DNA of 64,000 nt from positions 124,001 to 188,000 of the forward strand of contig NZ_FOCV01000008.1 in the NCBI RefSeq assembly GCF_900110205.1, written 5' to 3'. Both the position numbers and the translations under genes were made by a program. Under the pieces are notes generated by a model. That model ran no database searches, was not told the DNA's origin, and saw nothing but the letters and a program-made list of their open reading frames with translations. Origin of the DNA: Rhizobium tibeticum (GTDB taxonomy: Bacteria; Pseudomonadota; Alphaproteobacteria; Rhizobiales; Rhizobiaceae). Shown piece after piece: positions 55,537-64,000 of this stretch. Numbering within the stretch: position 1 is the stretch's first letter; every line of letters starts with the position of its first letter.

Positions 55537-56544
55537 ATGCACCCAGAAACAAAAAACGATGCGCTTCTTGAACTGAGAGACTATTCGATCACCTTTGCGA
55601 CGCCGGATGGCGAAGTGAAGGCCGTCTCCAACATGAACCTTTCAGTCCGGCGCGGCGAGCGCGTCGCGATCGTCGGTGAATCCGGATCCGGCAAGAGTCA
55701 GACCTTCCTCGGTGTTATGGGTCTGCTTGCCAAGAACGGCCGCACCAGCGGCCAGGCACTACTGGAGGGAAAGGACGTGCTCGCGCTGAAGTCGCGCGAA
55801 CTCGACCGTGTCCGCGGAAAGGACATGGCTATGGTGTTCCAGGACCCCATGACGGCCCTCAATCCGTCGCTGCGGATTTCCCGACAACTGACGGAACAGC
55901 TGGAAGTCCACCGAGGCTTCACGGCGCGGGCAGCCTCTGCCGAGGCCCTGGACATGCTCAAACGTGTCGGCATCCCCGACCCGTCGCGACGCTTCAACCT
56001 CTACCCGCACGAGCTTTCTGGCGGCATGCGCCAGCGCATCGTTATTGCCATGGCGCTACTAACCAAACCGAAGCTGCTCATCGCCGACGAGCCGACAACG
56101 GCGCTCGACGTGACAATCCAGGCGCAAATCCTCGATCTCTTCAACGACCTGACGGCGGAAATGAACACGGCGCTTGTCATGATCACCCATGATTTGGGTG
56201 TCGTCGCGGGCCTCGCGGACCGCGTCGCCGTCATGTATGCCGGGCGGATTGTCGAGGAAGCACCGGTCGACGAACTCTTCGAAGTGCCGGCGCATCCCTA
56301 TACGGCGGCGCTGCACGCCTCCATCCCGCGGCCCGACCAGGACGTCGATCAGCTCGCCGTCATCCCCGGTCGCCCACCCAATCTCCAACACCTGCCGAAG
56401 GGCTGTAGCTTCTCGCCGCGCTGTCCCATGGTCCAGAACGATTGCATCGACGTGTCACCGAAGCTCGAAATTCTGGCGGAACGTCATTCCGCGGCCTGCT
56501 TCCATCCCTTCCCGCGCCGTGAGGAGGTTTTGAACCATGGCTGA
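55537..56544 (+). CDS. oppD: Oligopeptide ABC ATPase (OppD)
   Basis: 335 residues. Walker A GESGSGKSQTFLGVMG, signature LSGGMRQRIVIAMALL, Walker B LLIADEPTTALDVTIQ, and the OppD/DppD C-terminal extension with LPKGCSFSPRCPMVQNDC, whose cysteines bind an Fe-S or metal site in some homologues. Starts one base after the oppC stop and overlaps oppF by 8 bases. Confidence 0.95.
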   Translation: MHPETKNDALLELRDYSITFATPDGEVKAVSNMNLSVRRGERVAIVGESGSGKSQTFLGVMGLLAKNGRTSGQALLEGKDVLALKSRELDRVRGKDMAMVFQDPMTALNPSLRISRQLTEQLEVHRGFTARAASAEALDMLKRVGIPDPSRRFNLYPHELSGGMRQRIVIAMALLTKPKLLIADEPTTALDVTIQAQILDLFNDLTAEMNTALVMITHDLGVVAGLADRVAVMYAGRIVEEAPVDELFEVPAHPYTAALHASIPRPDQDVDQLAVIPGRPPNLQHLPKGCSFSPRCPMVQNDCIDVSPKLEILAERHSAACFHPFPRREEVLNHG

Positions 56545-57520
56545 CCGGTCCCTTTTGAGAGTCGAGAACCTCACGACCCAGTTCGAGCTGCCGTCGAAGA
56601 GCTTCTTCAAGCCGCCGATGCTGTTGACTGCCGTCAACAATGTCAGCTTCGACCTGAGAGAAGGCCGGACGCTAGGCATCGTCGGCGAGTCCGGTTGCGG
56701 CAAGTCGACGCTCGGCCGTTCGATTTTACGTCTCCTCAAGTCGCAGAAGGGCCGCATCCTGTGGCAGGGGCGGAATCTGCTCGACCTATCGGACGAGGAC
56801 ATGCGTGCGGCCCGCCGCGACATGCAGATCATCTTCCAGGATCCGATCGCCTCTCTTAACCCGCGCATGACCGTAGGCGACATCATTGCCGAACCCCTCA
56901 CCGTCTTCGAGCCGAAGCTTACGAAAGCGGAACGACTGACGCGCGTCCGGGAGATCATGGCGGCCGTCGGCCTGGTGCCCGAAATGATCAACCGCTATCC
57001 GCACGAGTTCTCGGGCGGCCAGGCACAGCGCATCGGCATCGCCCGCGCGGTCGTGACGCGACCGAAGCTGATCATCTGCGACGAGCCCGTCTCGGCGCTC
57101 GACGTGTCGATCCAGGGGCAGGTGATCACGCTCTTGCGCAAGCTCCGGAAGGAGTTCGGGCTGACGCTGATCTTCATCAGCCACGATCTTTCGGTCGTCC
57201 GGCTGATCTCTGACGACGTTCTGGTGCTCTATCTCGGCAAGGTGGTCGAGGCCGGGGATTGCGCCACCGTGTTCGACCGCCCGGCGCATCCCTACACGCA
57301 GGCTCTTTTTTCGGCCGCGCCGGTACCCGATCCGAAGCTCGCCCGCAACCGGCAGCGCATCCGGCTGCAAGGCGACCCACCCTCGCCGCTCAATCCGCCG
57401 CCAGGCTGCGTGTTTTCTCCGCGCTGCTGGAAAGCCACGGATATTTGCCGCACGGAAATGCCGCCGACCGAAGAGGTTCGGCCAGGACAGTCCGCCGCTT
57501 GCTACCACATGGACCGCTAA
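56537..57520 (+). CDS. oppF: Oligopeptide ABC ATPase (OppF)
   Basis: 327 residues. Walker A GESGCGKSTLGRSILRLLKS, signature FSGGQAQRIGIARAVVT, Walker B LIICDEPVSALDVSIQGQVI, and C-terminal PPGCVFSPRCWKATDICRTE. Heterodimer partner of OppD. Last gene of the operon; a long hairpin follows. Confidence 0.95.
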   Translation: MADRSLLRVENLTTQFELPSKSFFKPPMLLTAVNNVSFDLREGRTLGIVGESGCGKSTLGRSILRLLKSQKGRILWQGRNLLDLSDEDMRAARRDMQIIFQDPIASLNPRMTVGDIIAEPLTVFEPKLTKAERLTRVREIMAAVGLVPEMINRYPHEFSGGQAQRIGIARAVVTRPKLIICDEPVSALDVSIQGQVITLLRKLRKEFGLTLIFISHDLSVVRLISDDVLVLYLGKVVEAGDCATVFDRPAHPYTQALFSAAPVPDPKLARNRQRIRLQGDPPSPLNPPPGCVFSPRCWKATDICRTEMPPTEEVRPGQSAACYHMDR

Positions 57521-57540
57521 GCCGGTACCAATGAAAGTCC

Positions 57541-57574
57541 CGAACGGCCCGCTGATTGTCCAGCGGGCCGTTCG
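57541..57574 (+). terminator. Terminator-like hairpin after oppF
   Basis: Perfect 14-bp stem cgaacggcccgctg (57541-57554) / cagcgggccgttcg (57561-57574) with a 6-base loop, followed by GCATTTAT. The T-run is weak, but the stem is the strongest in the window. The rest of the spacer to 57716 contains no gene. Confidence 0.65.
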
Positions 57575-57716
57575 GCATTTATCCGGCACACCAAAACCGC
57601 CACCTGTTCGTTCTTGGCGGGTGTGCTTCGAGCGTATCACTCCTAGCGCACAAGCAAAGGTCCTCGAAGGAGCCTTGAGCAGATCCTATCCGCACCGCTC
57701 AAAGCTGATTGGGCAA

Positions 57717-58745
57717 TCAGCGGGCGCCCCAGGTGTCTGTGAGACGGTAGCCTTCCGGCCAGGGGTCGGAGGGGTCGAGCATGTGCTGGTGCGTGCCGGT
57801 GATCCAGGCGCGACCGGAGATTTCCGGCAGGATCGCCGGATGACCGCCGACTTCGGTGGTGCCGAGAATGCGGCCGGTGAAGGTGGAGCCTATCAGCGAA
57901 ACGGCGGTCAGCCTGTCCTCAAGGGTCATTTGCCCACGGGCGTGCAGCACCGCCATGCGCGCCGACAGCGCCGTGCCGGTGGGCGAGCGGTCGACCTTGC
58001 CGGGCTGAATCGCGACGGCAGCGCCGGCACGAAGGCCTTCCGTTGTGATCTCCACGGGGCCGGCGAAGAGGCAGAAGGAGAAGTGCTTCCAATCCGGGTT
58101 CTCGGGGTGATGGAATCCGAATGCGGCATTGGCCGCGTTGGTGATCCGTACACCGAGCCGCGCAATGTCATGCGCCTCGTCCGGTGATAGGCGGAAGCCC
58201 ATGGCTGCGGCGTCGACGATAACGAAACTGTCGCCGCCATAGGCCGTATCGACGGTCAATGTGCCCAGTCCCTCGACTTCCAGCTTTGCATCCAGCCGTT
58301 CTGCGAAGCTCGGCAGGTTCTGCACGAAGATGCGCTCGGCCTTGCCGTTGCGGCACTCGGCGCGCACACGAACCAGGCCACCGGGAGCCTCCAGAGTGAT
58401 TTCAGTGACCGGCTCCTGCATCGGCAGGATGCCGCTATCAAGCAACACCGTGGACACGCAGATCGAATTCGAGCCGGACATGGGTGGCGTGTCTTCCGGC
58501 TCCATGATGATGAAGGCGGCATCGGCATCGGGATGCTTCGGGGGCACCAGCAGGTTGACGTGACGGAAGACGCCGCCGCGCGGTTCGTTCAGCACGAAAT
58601 TGCGCAGCGTCTGGTCACGGGCGATCCAGCGGCTTTGCTCCCAGATCGTTTCGCCGGGCGGCGGCATCACGCCGCCGACGATGACATCTCCCACCTCACC
58701 TTCGGCATGGGCGGAAATCACATGGATGGTCTTGGTACTGCGCAT
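57717..58745 (-). CDS. Proline racemase-family protein with Ser90/Thr256 in place of both catalytic cysteines
   Basis: 342 residues. Proline racemase fold: [55 protein letters not shown] and [20 protein letters not shown]. Racemases and 4-hydroxyproline epimerases use Cys at both sites; trans-3-hydroxyproline dehydratases keep the first Cys and have Thr at the second. Here the first is Ser90 and the second Thr256. A dehydratase-like role on a hydroxyproline is likelier than racemisation. It starts 9 bp after the aconitase-X gene, at the end of the operon. Confidence 0.85.
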   Translation of the reverse strand: MRSTKTIHVISAHAEGEVGDVIVGGVMPPPGETIWEQSRWIARDQTLRNFVLNEPRGGVFRHVNLLVPPKHPDADAAFIIMEPEDTPPMSGSNSICVSTVLLDSGILPMQEPVTEITLEAPGGLVRVRAECRNGKAERIFVQNLPSFAERLDAKLEVEGLGTLTVDTAYGGDSFVIVDAAAMGFRLSPDEAHDIARLGVRITNAANAAFGFHHPENPDWKHFSFCLFAGPVEITTEGLRAGAAVAIQPGKVDRSPTGTALSARMAVLHARGQMTLEDRLTAVSLIGSTFTGRILGTTEVGGHPAILPEISGRAWITGTHQHMLDPSDPWPEGYRLTDTWGAR

Positions 58746-58754
58746 GATCCCTCC

Positions 58755-60446
58755 TCAGGAAAGCCAATCTGGCAACTGTGCCGGAACCCGCCCAGTCAGA
58801 GCCGCGGTAACGCAATCGGCAAGACTGCCGAAGCGAACGGCACGACCGGAAAGGCCGGGGCCGTAGTGGGCATACTTGCCCGAATTCGTCATCAGGGCGC
58901 GGGTCCGCGTCGGGAACACCGGTTCGGAAATCGAACACCAGCAGAGATCGGGCAACACCTGTACGCCTGCGTCCTCCAATCTGCTTAGTAAGCCTTCCTT
59001 GCGCGCCGCGCTGATGACCTGCCGACCGGCGGTGACGATCACCGTGACATCGCAGTGCCGGATGCGGTCAGCAAACATATCTGCCAAGGCACGACATTCG
59101 CTCAGAGAGGCATGAGGGCTGCCGATGGCGACGAGTTCTACGTCCTCCGGCCCTTCATTGAGAATCGTCCAGGCCGCGGCCATGTCGGCGCGCGAGATGA
59201 AGGCGCGATCGGCGCCATCGGGTGCCGCGTCGGCGGCCTCAGGAGTGACGCCCTCCACATGCAGCATGGGTGCTGCGGACGTGGTGCCAAAAGCGGCGCA
59301 AAGGGCCTTGAGATCGTCCTGCGAAGGCTGCGCGGGACTGAGACCGCGCAGAAGCGGAATGCGGTCCGGTGCTGCACGACCGGCGAGATAGCCGATCAGC
59401 GGCCAGAAAGCGTCATCGACGTGCTCAGGCAGTTCGACATCGACGATACGCCGCGCCTTGCGGTGCTCGTCGAGATAGACACCGGATAGCGGCGCGCGGG
59501 CCGTCAGCGCTATGCAGAGATCGAGGAAGTCGGGGTGCTTTGCCGTCCTTGCCCCGAGGACGGTGTTGGCGAAGATCACCGCGTTGGATTCCGCCCATGC
59601 GATGGATTCGCCTGCCTTTGGCGCGCTGTCGAGCAGGTAGGGAGAGCAGGTGAAAGTCGGCCGACAGCCCATCCGGACATAGGCATCGGCAAGCCGCGCG
59701 GCCGGGTCGCCGAAGGTCGACGGTACGCCTTGCGCTTGCCAATTGGCGCGATCCACGGAAATGGCGTTCATGGTCGTCGGCACGCAAACGAGCGCCCCCA
59801 TATCCGCCATCTTCTCCGCAAAGGTGAGATTTGCCGGGCTGGCGTAGATACAGCCGTCAATATGGCCCTGCGTGACATCCACGAGCCCATATGCACCTTG
59901 CTGCGCCGCCATGGCGCAGATGATGCGCATAGCCTGCTGCGCGGCGACACCTTGCCGTCCGTCAAGCATGGCGCGATCGGCTTCGGTGAGGTCGAGCGCA
60001 GCGGTCTTCGGAGGAGCGATCGAAATCTCCAACCCGTCCGCCACAACCGCCGTATCGCGGATCTCAGCCGTCTTCGCGCGGGAGAGCGCCGCAAAGGCTT
60101 CCGGCCCAAGCCTCAGGACGGGCAGCGGCTTGCCGAACATTTCGGATGCGATTAGCGCGCCGAGCGTCAGCACATCCTCAGCCTCGGAAAAAACCAAGGC
60201 GGCCGGTGCACGCCCTGTCAGGACAAGATCAAGGAGCACGCCGGAACCCGTGCAGGACCCGCGGCTCGACGGCATCATCAGGATGCCGTCTGTCAGGCAG
60301 GTCCCGTGAAGCGGGTGGTGCACGTCGATCACGCTGCCGGTCGCCGGATCGACCCCACCCCAGAAGCTCAAGGCCTCCTTGGTGGCGATGACGGGACCTT
60401 TGGCGGAGCCTCCGAGAATGCTGCGATCGAGTGCGGATTGTTTCAT
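58755..60446 (-). CDS. Aconitase X (DUF126-DUF521 fusion), probable cis-3-hydroxy-L-proline dehydratase
   Basis: 563 residues from ATG 60446. The N-terminal swivel (small, DUF126) domain is [20 protein letters not shown] to about 130, with [20 protein letters not shown]. The large DUF521 domain follows: [70 protein letters not shown], with cysteines suited to an iron-sulphur cluster. Bacterial AcnX proteins dehydrate cis-3-hydroxy-L-proline; a mevalonate 5-phosphate dehydratase role is archaeal. Context with a PRS protein and FAD oxidase supports the amino-acid role. Confidence 0.87.
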   Translation of the reverse strand: MKQSALDRSILGGSAKGPVIATKEALSFWGGVDPATGSVIDVHHPLHGTCLTDGILMMPSSRGSCTGSGVLLDLVLTGRAPAALVFSEAEDVLTLGALIASEMFGKPLPVLRLGPEAFAALSRAKTAEIRDTAVVADGLEISIAPPKTAALDLTEADRAMLDGRQGVAAQQAMRIICAMAAQQGAYGLVDVTQGHIDGCIYASPANLTFAEKMADMGALVCVPTTMNAISVDRANWQAQGVPSTFGDPAARLADAYVRMGCRPTFTCSPYLLDSAPKAGESIAWAESNAVIFANTVLGARTAKHPDFLDLCIALTARAPLSGVYLDEHRKARRIVDVELPEHVDDAFWPLIGYLAGRAAPDRIPLLRGLSPAQPSQDDLKALCAAFGTTSAAPMLHVEGVTPEAADAAPDGADRAFISRADMAAAWTILNEGPEDVELVAIGSPHASLSECRALADMFADRIRHCDVTVIVTAGRQVISAARKEGLLSRLEDAGVQVLPDLCWCSISEPVFPTRTRALMTNSGKYAHYGPGLSGRAVRFGSLADCVTAALTGRVPAQLPDWLS

Positions 60447-60533
60447 TTCACGCGAAGCCTTGAGCGGAGAGATGACGATCACCAACGGGGGCGTTGCGAA
60501 CCAACATCGCGGTTGGCACGCTGTTGGCCTCCA

Positions 60534-61775
60534 TCAGAATCTTTGCGGCGAGAAGAACGCGATGTCGATGGCGGGCTTCTTGCCTGTCAGCAGATCCGCG
60601 ACGATCCGCGCGGTCCCTGCCGACTGAGTCAGGCCGAGATGGCCGTGACCGAAAGCATAGACAACCCGCTGGCTGTCGCGGGCATGGCCGATGGCGGGCA
60701 AGCTGTCGGGCAAGGATGGACGGAAGCCCATCCACTGAACGCCACCCTGCGGCTTCAGGCCCGGCAGGAAACTCACGGCCTTCTCCAGCATCGCCTCGGA
60801 GCGACGGAAGTTCGGCGGGAGCTTGAGCCCCCCGAGCTCGACGGCACCACCGATACGGATACCCGTCGATAGCCGGGTAACGACGAACCCGTGACCGCCG
60901 AAGGTAACCTGGGTGCGCAAGTCGAAAGCCTCGGGAGGAAGGGTGGTGTTGTAGCCCCTCTCCGTTTCCAGCGGAATGTTCTCGCCGATGGTGCGGGCCA
61001 CCTGATGGGAATAGGCGCCTGCCGACAGGACCACACGCGCGGCACGTCGCGAACCGCCGCCGGTGCTCACAACATCGACGCCGCCCTCTACGGGACGCAA
61101 CGCCGTTACCTGCGCGCGCTCGATTGTGCCGCCCATGGCGCGGAAGTGGCCCGCCAAGGCAAGGGTATAGAGCTTGGGATCAGCGATGGAGTACCAGCCC
61201 GGCGTGAAGGTGCCATGGGTAAAGCGCGGCGCGAGGCCGGGCTGGATCTCAGCCATGCCGAGCGCATCGAGGTGATGGAACTCAACGCCGTGCGCTTCCC
61301 GCGCCTTCCAGCCGGGAAGCGATGCGTTCAGCTCCGCTTCGCCCTCGTAGACCTGGAGATTGCCGTCCTTGCGCAGCATGGCTGCGGTGCCGGTCTGCTG
61401 CAGAAACGGCTCGAGCTCCGCCTTCGAAAGATCCATCAGCGCGGTTTGCGCCGCTGTGGAATGTGCGACACGGCCCGGCGCACAGGCACGCCAGAACCGA
61501 AACATCCAGGGCGCGATCTGCAAGGCATAGGCAGGCGGGACCGACAATGGACCGAGCGGATCGAGAAGCCACTTCGGTGCTTTCTTCAGAATGCCAGGCG
61601 AGGCAAGCGGCAAGATGTCGGTGAAGGCGAAGGCGCCGGCATTGCCTGCCGATGCTCCAGCAGCGGGACCGTCTCGGTCGAGTACGACCACCGAAAGCCC
61701 TCTTGCCTGTGCTGCGATCGCCGCGGATAGCCCAACGACCCCCGCGCCAACCACGATGACGTCAGGTCCGGCCAT
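60534..61775 (-). CDS. FAD-dependent amino-acid dehydrogenase/oxidase (DadA-like)
   Basis: 413 residues of the DAO superfamily. FAD-binding VIVVGAGVVGLSAAIAAQAR, ARVVLSAGAYSHQVARTIGE, and C-terminal MGFRPSLPDSLPAIGHARDS with VVYAFGHGHLGLTQSAGTAR. DadA-like enzymes oxidise D-amino acids or D-hydroxyprolines to imino acids. The start overlaps the ABC ATPase stop (ATGA). With the racemase-family and AcnX proteins it fits hydroxyproline breakdown. Confidence 0.88.
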   Translation of the reverse strand: MAGPDVIVVGAGVVGLSAAIAAQARGLSVVVLDRDGPAAGASAGNAGAFAFTDILPLASPGILKKAPKWLLDPLGPLSVPPAYALQIAPWMFRFWRACAPGRVAHSTAAQTALMDLSKAELEPFLQQTGTAAMLRKDGNLQVYEGEAELNASLPGWKAREAHGVEFHHLDALGMAEIQPGLAPRFTHGTFTPGWYSIADPKLYTLALAGHFRAMGGTIERAQVTALRPVEGGVDVVSTGGGSRRAARVVLSAGAYSHQVARTIGENIPLETERGYNTTLPPEAFDLRTQVTFGGHGFVVTRLSTGIRIGGAVELGGLKLPPNFRRSEAMLEKAVSFLPGLKPQGGVQWMGFRPSLPDSLPAIGHARDSQRVVYAFGHGHLGLTQSAGTARIVADLLTGKKPAIDIAFFSPQRF

Positions 61776-62497
61776 CAGCGCACGCTCGCCAGGAACTTCT
61801 GCGTTTCAGGATGCTGCGGCGCGCCGAAAATCTGATCGGGCGTACCGATCTCGGCCATGATGCCCTGATGGAAGAAGGCAACACGCTTGGATACGTCCCG
61901 AGCAAAAGCCATCTCGTGGGTGACGCAGATCATCGTCATTCCCTCTTCGGCAAGCATCTTCAGTGTGTCCAGCACTTCGCCAACGAGCATGGGATCCAGC
62001 GCCGACGTCACCTCGTCGAACAACATGTATTCCGGCGACATGGCAAGCGCACGGGCAATCGCCATGCGCTGCTGCTGGCCGCCCGACATGCGGTTCGGAT
62101 AGACCTCCAGCTTCTCGCCGAGGCCAACATGGGTCAACTGCTTGACGGCAATCTCCTCGGCTTTGTCCTTCGACAGGCCGAGAACCTTGCGGGGCGCCAG
62201 CATCACGTTTTCCAGTACGGTCAGATGCGGGAAGGCGTTCCACTGCTGGAAGACGATCCCGACCTTGCGACGAAGCTTGTTGAGGTCGGTGCTCTTGGCA
62301 TGAACCTCGGTGCCGTCGATTACGACGCGCCCCGAATCGATAGGCTCCAGCCCGTTGATACAGGTGAGCAGCGTCGACTTGCCCGAACCGGAACCGCCGA
62401 TGACGGTGACCACTTCGCCTTTTTGGACGGTGAGGTCGATGCCTTTCAGAACCTCCAACGGGCCAAAGGATTTGCGAACGTTTTCAATCTTAATCAT
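61775..62497 (-). CDS. Polar amino-acid ABC transporter ATPase
   Basis: 240 residues from ATG 62497. Walker A GGSGSGKSTLLTCINGLEP, Q-loop VFQQWNAFPHLTVLENV, signature MSGGQQQRMAIARALAM, Walker B MLFDEVTSALDP. The GlnQ/HisP class imports polar amino acids. Overlaps the permease gene by 8 bases and the FAD enzyme by one, so the operon is tightly coupled. Confidence 0.94.
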   Translation of the reverse strand: MIKIENVRKSFGPLEVLKGIDLTVQKGEVVTVIGGSGSGKSTLLTCINGLEPIDSGRVVIDGTEVHAKSTDLNKLRRKVGIVFQQWNAFPHLTVLENVMLAPRKVLGLSKDKAEEIAVKQLTHVGLGEKLEVYPNRMSGGQQQRMAIARALAMSPEYMLFDEVTSALDPMLVGEVLDTLKMLAEEGMTMICVTHEMAFARDVSKRVAFFHQGIMAEIGTPDQIFGAPQHPETQKFLASVR

Positions 62498-63143
62498 TGG
62501 GGGACCACCGTTTTTCGAGATACCCGCCAATCCGGGCGATGGGGAAGCTGATGATGAAGTAGACGGCGCCGCAGATCATCAAGACGAACAGCGGCTCCTG
62601 CAGCCGGGTAACGAGAATCTGCGAGGCGCGCAGCAACTCGATAAGGCCAAGCCAGAGCACCAGCGCGGAATCCTTCATGACGCCGAGCGTCAGACCAATC
62701 CAGGACGGCAGCGAAACGCGGGTGGCAAGAGGCGCAACGATATAGCGCATATCCTGCCACCAGGTCATGCCGAGCGAACGAGCCGCACGACGCGTGGTTG
62801 GTGGCACCGAGGAAATGCCGCCGCGCACGATCTCCGTGCAATAGGCGGCGGTATAGAGCGACAGCACCACACAGGAGGTCATGAACGGAGGCCAGCCAAG
62901 CCGCGTGATCGACTGGAGTGCATTGCCAAGCACAAGCTGGATCAACAAAGGCACCGAGCGGAAGACGTCGAGCGCGAAGGTCAGCGGTGCGGACCAGTAG
63001 GGCCCGAGTTCGACACGGATCATTCCGAATAGAATTCCAAGGAGGGTGCCGGCAGCGACCGAAACGGCAGTGACCGCAAGCGTCATCCCAGCGCCTTGCG
63101 CCAGGAAGGTCAGATCACCCCAGGTGAGGGCAGTATTGAACAT
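62490..63143 (-). CDS. Polar amino-acid ABC transporter permease
   Basis: 217 residues with about four or five membrane segments. HisM/GlnP motif PTTRRAARSLGMTWWQDMRY is the EAA loop. A near-ideal GGGAGGTGAG site precedes ATG 63143. Partner of the permease at 63156-63821. Confidence 0.93.
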   Translation of the reverse strand: MFNTALTWGDLTFLAQGAGMTLAVTAVSVAAGTLLGILFGMIRVELGPYWSAPLTFALDVFRSVPLLIQLVLGNALQSITRLGWPPFMTSCVVLSLYTAAYCTEIVRGGISSVPPTTRRAARSLGMTWWQDMRYIVAPLATRVSLPSWIGLTLGVMKDSALVLWLGLIELLRASQILVTRLQEPLFVLMICGAVYFIISFPIARIGGYLEKRWSPND

Positions 63144-63155
63144 CTCTCACCTCCC

Positions 63156-63821
63156 TTAGTAGCGAAACATACGCCAGGCGAGCGCCCGGGCAGCAAGGGT
63201 CAGAACCTTGGCGATGACGTAGTAGATCACGGCAGCCAAGGCGAAGAATTCAAAGGTGCGGAAGGAGCGCGCATTCAGTTCCTGGGTCACGCCGGCAAGG
63301 TCGGTGTTCATGCCGACGGTCACGCCGAGCGACGTCATTAGAACTGCCCAGACCATTTGATTGGTCGCCGGCAGAAAGGCCACGCGCAGCATCTGTGGCA
63401 AGACGATCAGGCGAAAGGTCTGCATCGACGTCATGCCAATCGAGCGCCCGGCCCGTGTCTGCGTCTCCGGGATCGCCGTCAGTGCGCCGCGGAAATTTTC
63501 AGCCAGGTAGCCGCCGTTGTTGAAGGCAATGCCCACCAAGAGCGCGGTAAATGGAGTGAGGTGAATGCCGAAATTGCCAAGGCCAAAATGGGCCATGTAA
63601 ATCTGGAACAGCGCAGGTGTATTTCGGGCGATCTCGACCCAGGCCATGGTGAAGCCGCCAAGGATGCGGTTGCCGGATAGTCGGAACAAGGTCAGCGCGA
63701 TCGCGCAAGCCAGTCCGATGACCATGGACAAGAGCGCAATCTGCAGTGTGACCAGCGCACCATCAAGCATCTGCGGCAATGCTTTCAGGGCTTGGTTCCA
63801 GTGGAAGGTGTAGTTGAACAT
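63156..63821 (-). CDS. Polar amino-acid ABC transporter permease
   Basis: 221 residues, membrane segments such as MVIGLACAIALTLFRLSG, motif ARNTPALFQIYMAHFGLG and EAA loop PETQTRAGRSIGMTSMQTFR. Heterodimeric permease with the adjacent gene (12-bp gap). AAAGGTGAG lies before ATG 63821. Confidence 0.93.
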   Translation of the reverse strand: MFNYTFHWNQALKALPQMLDGALVTLQIALLSMVIGLACAIALTLFRLSGNRILGGFTMAWVEIARNTPALFQIYMAHFGLGNFGIHLTPFTALLVGIAFNNGGYLAENFRGALTAIPETQTRAGRSIGMTSMQTFRLIVLPQMLRVAFLPATNQMVWAVLMTSLGVTVGMNTDLAGVTQELNARSFRTFEFFALAAVIYYVIAKVLTLAARALAWRMFRY

Positions 63822-63846
63822 GACCGTCTCACCTTTCTGTAAAGCT

Positions 63847-63873
63847 GCGGCGCGAGGGAACGCCTCGCGCCGC
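63847..63873 (-). other. Intercistronic stem-loop after the binding-protein gene
   Basis: Perfect 11-bp stem gcggcgcgagg (63847-63857) / cctcgcgccgc (63863-63873) in the gap between the binding-protein stop and the first permease. No U-run follows on the minus strand, so it is better read as an mRNA-stabilising hairpin that raises binding-protein level. Confidence 0.6.
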
Positions 63874-63889
63874 GGGAGAAACGGTCAGA

Positions 63890-64000
63890 TCAGCGATATA
63901 CGCCATTGACCGCGAGAGACGGTACCTCGCCGCCGACCCACTTCTTGTAGAGTTCGTCGTAGCGGCCGGTTCGAACCTGCTGGTTGACGAACAGGTTCAG
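63890..64000 (-). CDS. Amino-acid ABC transporter substrate-binding protein (3' end only)
   Basis: The last 36 codons are present: NLFVNQQVRTGRYDELYKKW then VGGEVPSLAVNGVYR and stop. The ending with YDELYKKWVG resembles the family-3 solute-binding proteins of polar amino-acid transporters. Most of the gene, including the signal peptide, lies beyond the window. Heads the catabolic operon. Confidence 0.8.
   Translation of the reverse strand: MNLFVNQQVRTGRYDELYKKWVGGEVPSLAVNGVYR

Noticed and set aside
1..64000. CRISPR arrays, phage genes or toxin-antitoxin pairs
   Set aside because: No regularly spaced direct repeats, integrase, phage structural genes or paired small toxin-antitoxin frames were recognised. 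The only mobile trace is the IS1182 remnant.

Overview
The window is chromosomal DNA from a member of the Rhizobiaceae, most likely Rhizobium. Support comes from the high G+C content, the gene order fabA-fabB-fabI beside rsmC, pnp, rpsO, truB, rbfA, infB, ylxR, nusA and rimP, the CycM-type membrane cytochrome c, the DUF992 and LssY-C proteins, and the small SRP RNA beside dnaX. Nearly all of it is dense coding sequence. I saw no rRNA or tRNA gene, CRISPR array, prophage or intact insertion sequence.

Layout. (1) 1-2320: fatty-acid genes fabA (3' end), fabB and fabI on the + strand. (2) 2354-2844: a collapsed IS1182-type element bounded by a perfect 27-bp inverted repeat. (3) 2859-15047, minus strand: the translation and RNA-metabolism block rimP-nusA-ylxR-infB-rbfA-truB, then an alpha/beta hydrolase, rpsO, pnp and rsmC. 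The rimP leader carries a promoter followed by an intrinsic terminator, so it looks like an attenuator. (4) 15274-31025: MFS exporter, GNAT, lytic transglycosylase, recR, MOSC protein, a frameshifted small hydrolase, Lrp/AsnC regulator, DUF992, LysE exporter, ybaB, dnaX, SRP RNA, HIT, nudC, WYL regulator, VOC protein, pheA, kdsB, cycM and an AEC transporter. (5) 31541-44902: cold-shock protein, small hypotheticals and a decayed hydratase pseudogene, then PfkB kinase, SH3 protein, 2-hydroxyacid dehydrogenase, GNAT, moeB-like, recF, LssY-C, nitrilase, truncated globin, GNAT plus XRE-cupin regulator, lepA and a GFA protein.

(6) 44998-51420: a surface-polysaccharide sugar cassette. An RmlC-type epimerase gene diverges from a + strand run of NAD-dependent epimerase, methyltransferase, CmcI-type protein, rfbF, rfbG and a zinc-type C-methyltransferase. 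It should make CDP-glucose, then CDP-4-keto-6-deoxyglucose, then probably a C-methylated 6-deoxysugar. There is no 3-dehydratase (rfbH), so a dideoxy sugar is not indicated.

(7) 52069-57520: a complete oligopeptide ABC operon (oppABCDF). (8) 57717-64000, minus strand: an apparent operon for uptake and breakdown of a cyclic amino acid, probably a hydroxyproline. It holds a polar amino-acid ABC transporter (binding-protein gene cut by the window edge), a DadA-like FAD oxidase, an aconitase-X protein of the cis-3-hydroxyproline dehydratase type, and a proline-racemase-family protein in which both usual catalytic cysteines are replaced (Ser90, Thr256).

Several loci are broken or recently changed: the IS1182 remnant, a hydrolase frameshifted at a G7 tract, a hydratase pseudogene, and a globin preceded by an in-frame stop. 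All functional calls rest on motif recognition, without database searches.
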